DNA of 64,000 nt, taken from assembly GCA_009859145.1 (NCBI GenBank), contig VRVR01000018.1, positions 253,688 through 317,687 on the forward strand. The letters run 5' to 3'. How positions within the stretch are numbered: the stretch's first letter is position 1; every line of letters starts with the position of its first letter. Of the stretch, positions 59,599-64,000 are shown in pieces. Made by a program: the position numbers and the translations under genes. The DNA comes from Andalucia godoyi. Lineage: Eukaryota > Discoba > Jakobea > Jakobida > Andaluciidae. The notes below the pieces were generated by a model that ran no database searches, had not been told where the DNA came from, and saw only the letters and a list, made by a program, of their open reading frames with translations.

Positions 59599-60873
59599 TC
59601 ACTTTCTGTCCTTCCCTTTTCTTTTCTTTCCCACTTCTTTGTCCGAGTCTGAATCCGCCAATGGACGACTTCGGCTGGGTTTCGCAAGCGCTCCAGCACC
59701 AGTGTCCTCCAGCTCCTCTTCCTCCTCTTCTGGTGCGTCATCATCATCACCAGGGCTCTGCACCCCACGAGCCTTTTCCGCTTTCAAGCTCATAGCTGCA
59801 ACTTTTTTCTTTAAAGCAGCCGTGCTCTCCTCTTCTGAATCCGAGAAAGCTTGCTCTTCACTGTCCTCCGAGTCTTGGATCTTACTCTTCTTGCTCTTCT
59901 TTTGCTTCTTGCTGTTCTTTTTGGTCTTCATCGTCGATGGCACGTCATCATCATCCGAATCGCTGTCACGATCTTCCTTGGACGCACCAGATTTCTTTTC
60001 CTTTTTCAAAGCTCGCTTGAGCTTCTTTTCTTCGGTTCTTGAATGCTTTGCTCCCTTATCTGCAACCTCCGATACAGCCTCCGCGGCCTTGGTGGCTGGA
60101 GGAGGCTGCTCAACCATCGATTTCGCGTGTGAATCATCCGCAACAAACTGATCAATCCGTTTTTCTCCTTCTTCCAACACTGCGCTGTCGATAATCTCAA
60201 TCGAAGATGCTTGCTGTTGGAGGACGCGATACATTTCAGGGTCAATCAGGCAGGTCACTGCAGATCCCTTTGCTCCTTGTGGCACACCGCTGTTTTCCAC
60301 AAACACGCCGAGATCTTTGAGCTCGGCTTCTCCTATCCCAAAGATGCGGACCAACATGCGAGATCGCGCAATTGGCATTGTCTTGGAAAGCAGCCTGATG
60401 ACCTCCAACGCCTGTTGCTTTGCGGGCTTCGTCAGCCTGATGACGTAGTGGGAATCCTTCAATGCTCTCTCAATCGTTGGTAAAGGATACGGTCTTTTTG
60501 TAAGCGGATTGAACGCTTTTTCCGCAACAATATTGCAGACATCATGAGTTAGCTGTGTTAGAATAGCCTGCCGCTCCTTCTCAGCAACCTGCAGCTCGCC
60601 CTTTTCCAAGATTTCGAGAATAATTTTCTGCTCATCGTGTGTTCCAAACACTTCGTACATCTCCTGCTTATTCGCCATCTCCCCCTTTCCCACATTGTCG
60701 AACACAATGCGAGTCTGGAGCACCTCGTCGAGATCCTTTTCGACTCCCGATCTCCAAGAAAGAACCTTGTTTGGATACGCTGCAATCTCGAACTTCACGC
60801 CTTGTTTCTTGTACCGAATAACCGCAACATTCGTGTGTCGCCGCTGATTGACAGGTGTGAAGTGCTGCGCCAT
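59599..60873 (-). CDS. SBDS ribosome maturation factor with long C-terminal tail
   Basis: A 424-residue protein from the ATG at 60871-60873; the upstream open frame is a GA-repeat artefact. The SBDS N-terminal domain is unmistakable: RRHTNVAVIRYKKQGVKFEI, SWRSGVEKDLDEVLQTRIVF, then the helical middle (ILTQLTHDVCNIVAEKAFNP, PYPLPTIERALKDSHYVIR) and the C-terminal ferredoxin-like part. SBDS with EFL1 releases eIF6 from 60S subunits. The usual protein is about 250 residues; here about 170 more form a Lys/Glu/Asp/Ser-rich tail (KKNSKKQKKSKKSK, DDDDAPEEEEEE) that is probably disordered and nucleolar. Confidence 0.95.
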   Translation of the reverse strand: MAQHFTPVNQRRHTNVAVIRYKKQGVKFEIAAYPNKVLSWRSGVEKDLDEVLQTRIVFDNVGKGEMANKQEMYEVFGTHDEQKIILEILEKGELQVAEKERQAILTQLTHDVCNIVAEKAFNPLTKRPYPLPTIERALKDSHYVIRLTKPAKQQALEVIRLLSKTMPIARSRMLVRIFGIGEAELKDLGVFVENSGVPQGAKGSAVTCLIDPEMYRVLQQQASSIEIIDSAVLEEGEKRIDQFVADDSHAKSMVEQPPPATKAAEAVSEVADKGAKHSRTEEKKLKRALKKEKKSGASKEDRDSDSDDDDVPSTMKTKKNSKKQKKSKKSKIQDSEDSEEQAFSDSEEESTAALKKKVAAMSLKAEKARGVQSPGDDDDAPEEEEEELEDTGAGALAKPSRSRPLADSDSDKEVGKKRKGKDRK

Positions 60874-60996
60874 CTTGATTGATCCAACCACCTCTCTCAA
60901 CACCAGCAGAAAAAAAACCCAAAAAATATATTCCGTGGTAAAAACAACAACAACAGCAGCAGCAATAGCAGCAACAGCCAAGAAAAAGTGTTGTGA

Positions 60997-61074
<78 letters not shown>

Positions 61075-61308
61075 CGAGACACGAACTTGATCGAATCCAT
61101 GACTTTTCTCTGACACGCTTTGTCTCGAACTCTGACTTCAGCAATTTCAATAAGATAACTCAAAGGTTTCAATTTCGCCTTATTCCATTTTTGTGTCGTT
61201 GTTTTTCTTATTTTGCATTTTCTTCGGCTTTCCCCCCTTTCGTCTGTCTCCTTGTGTTTGCTGTTTCTTCTGTCTCTCGGGCTAGGTGAGATACCCGGTT
61301 CTAGGAAA
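60874..61308. promoter_or_regulatory. Divergent promoter with GA dinucleotide repeat
   Basis: Between SBDS and the EMC10-like gene. It contains an uninterrupted (GA)n tract of about 36 units (61000-61071), a possible GAGA-type promoter element. Confidence 0.5.
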
Positions 61309-62197
61309 ATGCGATTTGTAATTCTTGCAGTTGTTGTGGTGGCAGTTGCGCTTGCCTCGCAATCGGTTTGCGCTGCAGAAGCTGTGCCGGAAAAGCTCAA
61401 TCTCGTCAAGTTTTTGGAAGGGTATGTCCATTAGTTGATTCTGCTATTAATGGTGATAGTGGTTATTATCATGCTTTTTCTGCTCTTCAACTCTCCCATA
61501 CTTACATGCATTTCTCAGAGAGTGGATTTTCCAGAAAGTGTTGTTTGATCTTTCGGCGTCCACCGATGACGAGTCGATCATGACGGGGTCCTTGTCATTC
61601 TCGCCGGTTTCTGAGTATGCGATTGATGGAGTGTACTATGAGAACTCGACTTCTACGTCGTTTGCCAATGTTCGGAAGGTCTCGTTGGCGATGGATTCGG
61701 AATCGACCGGTAGTTTCCTGTTTGCACCAGTCGAATCCTACGAGTCGATCAAGAAGATCGCGTCTGCCAAAAAGACTCCCGTTGAAAATGCAGATCTGGC
61801 GGAGGCGGATGCTGACGCAGATGATGAGGTTCCGTCGACGAAATGGTTTGACGTGTCCATCGAAAAGGCTCCTGCTGGGCAGTTCTACGTCTCTCGCTCT
61901 GGAAATACCATGTTCCGTGTTGTGAGCAATGCTGAATTTCTCATGGACACCTTGGAAAATGGGCACCTTGTGTCGATCCATGCATACCGAGTCAATGTCG
62001 AAAAGCCAAAGTCGCTTTTCCAAAAGTATATGATGCCGGGCATGCTCATTTTGTTCTTTGGAATCAACTTGTTTGTCAAGCGAAAGACCGCCGCGTCCGC
62101 AGCTCGTCCTGCCGGTACCCCTCGCCGTCCCACTCCTGCCCCGACTCGCCCTGCTGCCGGTGCTGGAACCGGACTTGCATCTTCCAAGAAGGACTGA
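61309..62197 (+). CDS. ER membrane protein, EMC10-like, two exons
   Basis: Join of 61309-61421 and 61519-62197, giving 263 residues. The signal peptide is MRFVILAVVVVAVALASQSV, then CAAEA. The luminal part starts FLEGEWIFQKVLFDLSAST across the splice junction (codon GGA is split 2+1). The end KSLFQKYMMPGMLILFFGINL followed by a basic, Ala/Pro-rich cytosolic tail resembles EMC10, the ER membrane protein complex subunit with a single C-terminal anchor. Overall similarity is low, so the name is tentative; signal peptide, single TM and intron are clear. Confidence 0.6.
61422..61518 (+). other. Spliceosomal intron, 97 bp
   Basis: GTATGT donor, TTTCTCAG acceptor, and TACTTAC (61499-61505) as a branch site 13 bases before the AG, close to the canonical TACTAAC complementary to the U2 GTAGTA element. 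Confidence 0.88.
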
Positions 62198-62428
62198 AAA
62201 AAAAAAATTTCAAAAAAATTCATGAGCTGCTTCTTTTGTGTATTGCCATGTCTCTCTCTCTCTCTCTCCCTACTTTTTATTACACTGTACGTTTTCACTC
62301 GTAAACCATACGGCTCCTATATAATGGGGAAAAGGAAGCGAAAAAAGAAAAAGAAATTAATTAATTTAAAAAAATGAAGAGCAAATCAAATCAAATCAGA
62401 AAAAAAAAAAAAAACGCACATTGACGCC

Positions 62429-64000
62429 CTACAATTCTTGATGAGAATCGGAACCGTCTCCGTCGTTCGCAGTGGCGGCCTGACCGGCTTGGGCCTGGGC
62501 GGCGGCTTGTTGCTGCTGTTGTTCCTTCAACGCAGATCGTGACGTAGTGCCGGGACCGCGATACAGATTATAGTCCTTGTTGCGGAAGCTGGACATGTTG
62601 GCTCGCGTGGTCTTCTTGACGGAGCCTCTCTTTTTCTTCTTTTTCTTTTCTGTTCCATCGTCAGTCCCTTCTTCAGAAGAGGATTCGTCCAGATGCATTT
62701 GTGCTATGGCGGCGACATCAAAGCCGTCGAATACCACAACTTCGACACGCGACCGACCAATTCGATAAGCCGGAGCAGGCATGAAACACCCACAGTTGCA
62801 CTGCGCACCAAATGGATTCGCCTTTCCGAGCTTCGCTTCGCAGTGGGGGCAATCGATCTTGTCATCCTCGCCAACTTCAAAGACGTCATTGAATGCTTCT
62901 TCCGAGATGAAAAACGAGTCGCAGTCCAGCGCCTCCTGGCTCTTTGATCCGGAAGATTTCTTTCCAAAGTCGCGACTTCCTTTCACACCTTGAGAATGCG
63001 ACAAAACATCAGTTTCGCAAAAAAGAATCTTTCTGCACATCTTGCATGCGTACTCCAGGGCTTCACGTGTCTGGAGAGCCGGTTTGAGAGCAGACTTTGA
63101 CGACCCAGCAATCTTGGAATCTTCTGAGTTCTCTGCAAATTTCGTTCCTTCTTCCTGATCCTCTTCCTGATCCTCCTCCAGCACATCATCCTCACTCGAT
63201 TCTTGTGTCTTCTTTGTCTTTGTCTTTGTCTGCTGCTTCTGTTTCTTTGCGGCTACAGCGGGTTCCTCTTCTGAATCATCGTCATTCACTCGAGGCTTGT
63301 TTTTTTTCCCTCCCTTCTTGGGCTTCATGGAAGCACGAACGTTCTCCGCATCATCATCATCATCACTGTTTGCCGCTGCAGACTTTTTCTTGGCCAAAGC
63401 AGCGCTGTCCTCATCATCACTGCTGTCGCCTCGTCTCTTTCCCTTCTTGTTCTTCTTTTTCTTGTCATTGGCATCTGTGATCGATTCCGTCTTGGCGTCC
63501 TTTTCTTTTTCCTTTTCCTCATTCTTCTTCTTGGATTTCGACTCCTTTGAAGCCGCCGAATGCGCAACAGCACCCACAGCTTGGGCTGTAGAGGTTGCAA
63601 CCGAGGCACCCGAGGACGCAGCGCTTCCGGCTGCGGTTGTCGTCGTCGTTGTCGATGCGAATGACTCTGCTGCTTGAAGTGCCGCATCCTTTGTAGGATC
63701 GTACTCGGAAAGACCATAGAATTGGATAGCGTTTTCCAATGTTGTTGCGGCGATTTGCTTGACGGTCACACCGAGTTTTGCAGCCACGGTTTCCAAAATG
63801 TACGGGAAATTGGAGGGTTCGTTTCTGGTTTCTCGGATGAATGCATCTGGAATGTTCTGTGGCGTGTCAAACGGCGAATTGGACGCCAGCAAGAGCTTCG
63901 AAGCAGGGATCCTGGGCAGCAGATCCAGAACGGGATGCGGCTTCAGCGGATCGCAGATGACACCGGTGATCATGATGTAGCAATCAAGATCGAGGAACGC
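62429..64000 (-). CDS. TatD-like domain fused to YVH1/DUSP12-type zinc domain, 5'-truncated
   Basis: The frame is open to the window edge (LDCYIMITGVICDP begins the visible part), so the N-terminus is missing. The first 95 residues are the C-terminal TatD metal-dependent hydrolase: VLDLLPRIPASKLLLASNSP, RNEPSNFPYILETVAAKLGV, and QIAATTLENAIQFYG. The conserved metal-binding ETDAP is ASNSP here. A Lys/Asp/Glu-rich linker of about 220 residues follows, then a zinc domain with YACKMCRKILFCE, CPHCEAKLG and FGAQCNCGCFMPAPAYRIGR, matching the C-terminus of dual-specificity phosphatase 12/Yvh1. The tail is Gln/Ala-rich. Yvh1 zinc domains work in 60S ribosome maturation; what this fusion does is unknown. 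Confidence 0.85.
   Translation of the reverse strand, partial: AFLDLDCYIMITGVICDPLKPHPVLDLLPRIPASKLLLASNSPFDTPQNIPDAFIRETRNEPSNFPYILETVAAKLGVTVKQIAATTLENAIQFYGLSEYDPTKDAALQAAESFASTTTTTTAAGSAASSGASVATSTAQAVGAVAHSAASKESKSKKKNEEKEKEKDAKTESITDANDKKKKNKKGKRRGDSSDDEDSAALAKKKSAAANSDDDDDAENVRASMKPKKGGKKNKPRVNDDDSEEEPAVAAKKQKQQTKTKTKKTQESSEDDVLEEDQEEDQEEGTKFAENSEDSKIAGSSKSALKPALQTREALEYACKMCRKILFCETDVLSHSQGVKGSRDFGKKSSGSKSQEALDCDSFFISEEAFNDVFEVGEDDKIDCPHCEAKLGKANPFGAQCNCGCFMPAPAYRIGRSRVEVVVFDGFDVAAIAQMHLDESSSEEGTDDGTEKKKKKKRGSVKKTTRANMSSFRNKDYNLYRGPGTTSRSALKEQQQQQAAAQAQAGQAATANDGDGSDSHQEL

Noticed and set aside
60900-61116. N-terminal extension of SBDS rich in Ser-Leu
   Set aside because: It is a translation of the GA dinucleotide repeat and begins without a suitable ATG; the canonical SBDS start is at 60873.

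Overview
This is a 64 kb piece of the nuclear genome of a compact, gene-dense, intron-poor unicellular eukaryote. About 27 protein genes alternate between strands, usually with short 3' gaps and divergent promoters of 0.3-1 kb full of simple repeats. Almost all genes are uninterrupted. Only two clear GT-AG introns are visible, at 31248-31428 and 61422-61518, and a complete U2 spliceosomal RNA lies at about 9646-9834. The gene set is eukaryote-specific: cap methyltransferase, PIG-V, delta-COP, SET1, SBDS, RanBP1, PITP, an IP3-receptor-type channel, a polycystin-1-like protein and a CIB-like EF-hand protein. I cannot place the organism more precisely from the sequence.

Layout. 0-10 kb: a 5'-truncated unknown gene, a RAD60/NIP45-type SUMO-like protein, a first Fanzor-derived element (A1), mRNA cap methyltransferase, a mitochondrial carrier, a poly-Ser protein, PIG-V and U2 snRNA. 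10-24 kb: a giant IP3R/RyR-family channel with an apparent GRAM domain, a 255-bp repeat (B1) and a large F-box-like protein. 24-34 kb: a seven-TM protein resembling the gustatory-receptor superfamily, RanBP1, PITP, pantothenate kinase, a Dabb protein, a Cys-rich secreted protein, a multi-TM protein and delta-COP. 35-46 kb: a second Fanzor-derived element (A2, inverted), a coiled-coil protein, a CIB-like gene with a frame break, a short-chain dehydrogenase, a helical-bundle/SPRY protein, small uncertain ORFs and an acidic protein. 46-64 kb: SET1, a 3240-residue polycystin-1/REJ-like receptor with GPS motif, repeat B2, SBDS, an EMC10-like protein and a TatD-like/YVH1-zinc fusion running off the window.

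The most interesting content is the mobile-element debris. A1 (4138-4665) and A2 (35062-35564) are differently deleted copies of one element that once encoded a Fanzor (eukaryotic TnpB-like RNA-guided nuclease). A1 keeps the C-terminal zinc ribbon and RuvC motif; A2 keeps the N-terminal motif. Both keep a 3' end that folds into three consecutive hairpins (a GGGG/CCCC stem, a GCAA-capped stem and a long UUCG-capped stem), including one compensatory base-pair change, just before a terminal GTAGGCG. This is what a Fanzor guide RNA (fRNA/omega RNA) scaffold should look like. A second repeat family (B1 18689-18943, B2 59242-59496) has no recognisable coding content but ends in the same GTAGGCG, suggesting one transposition machinery mobilises several non-autonomous families.
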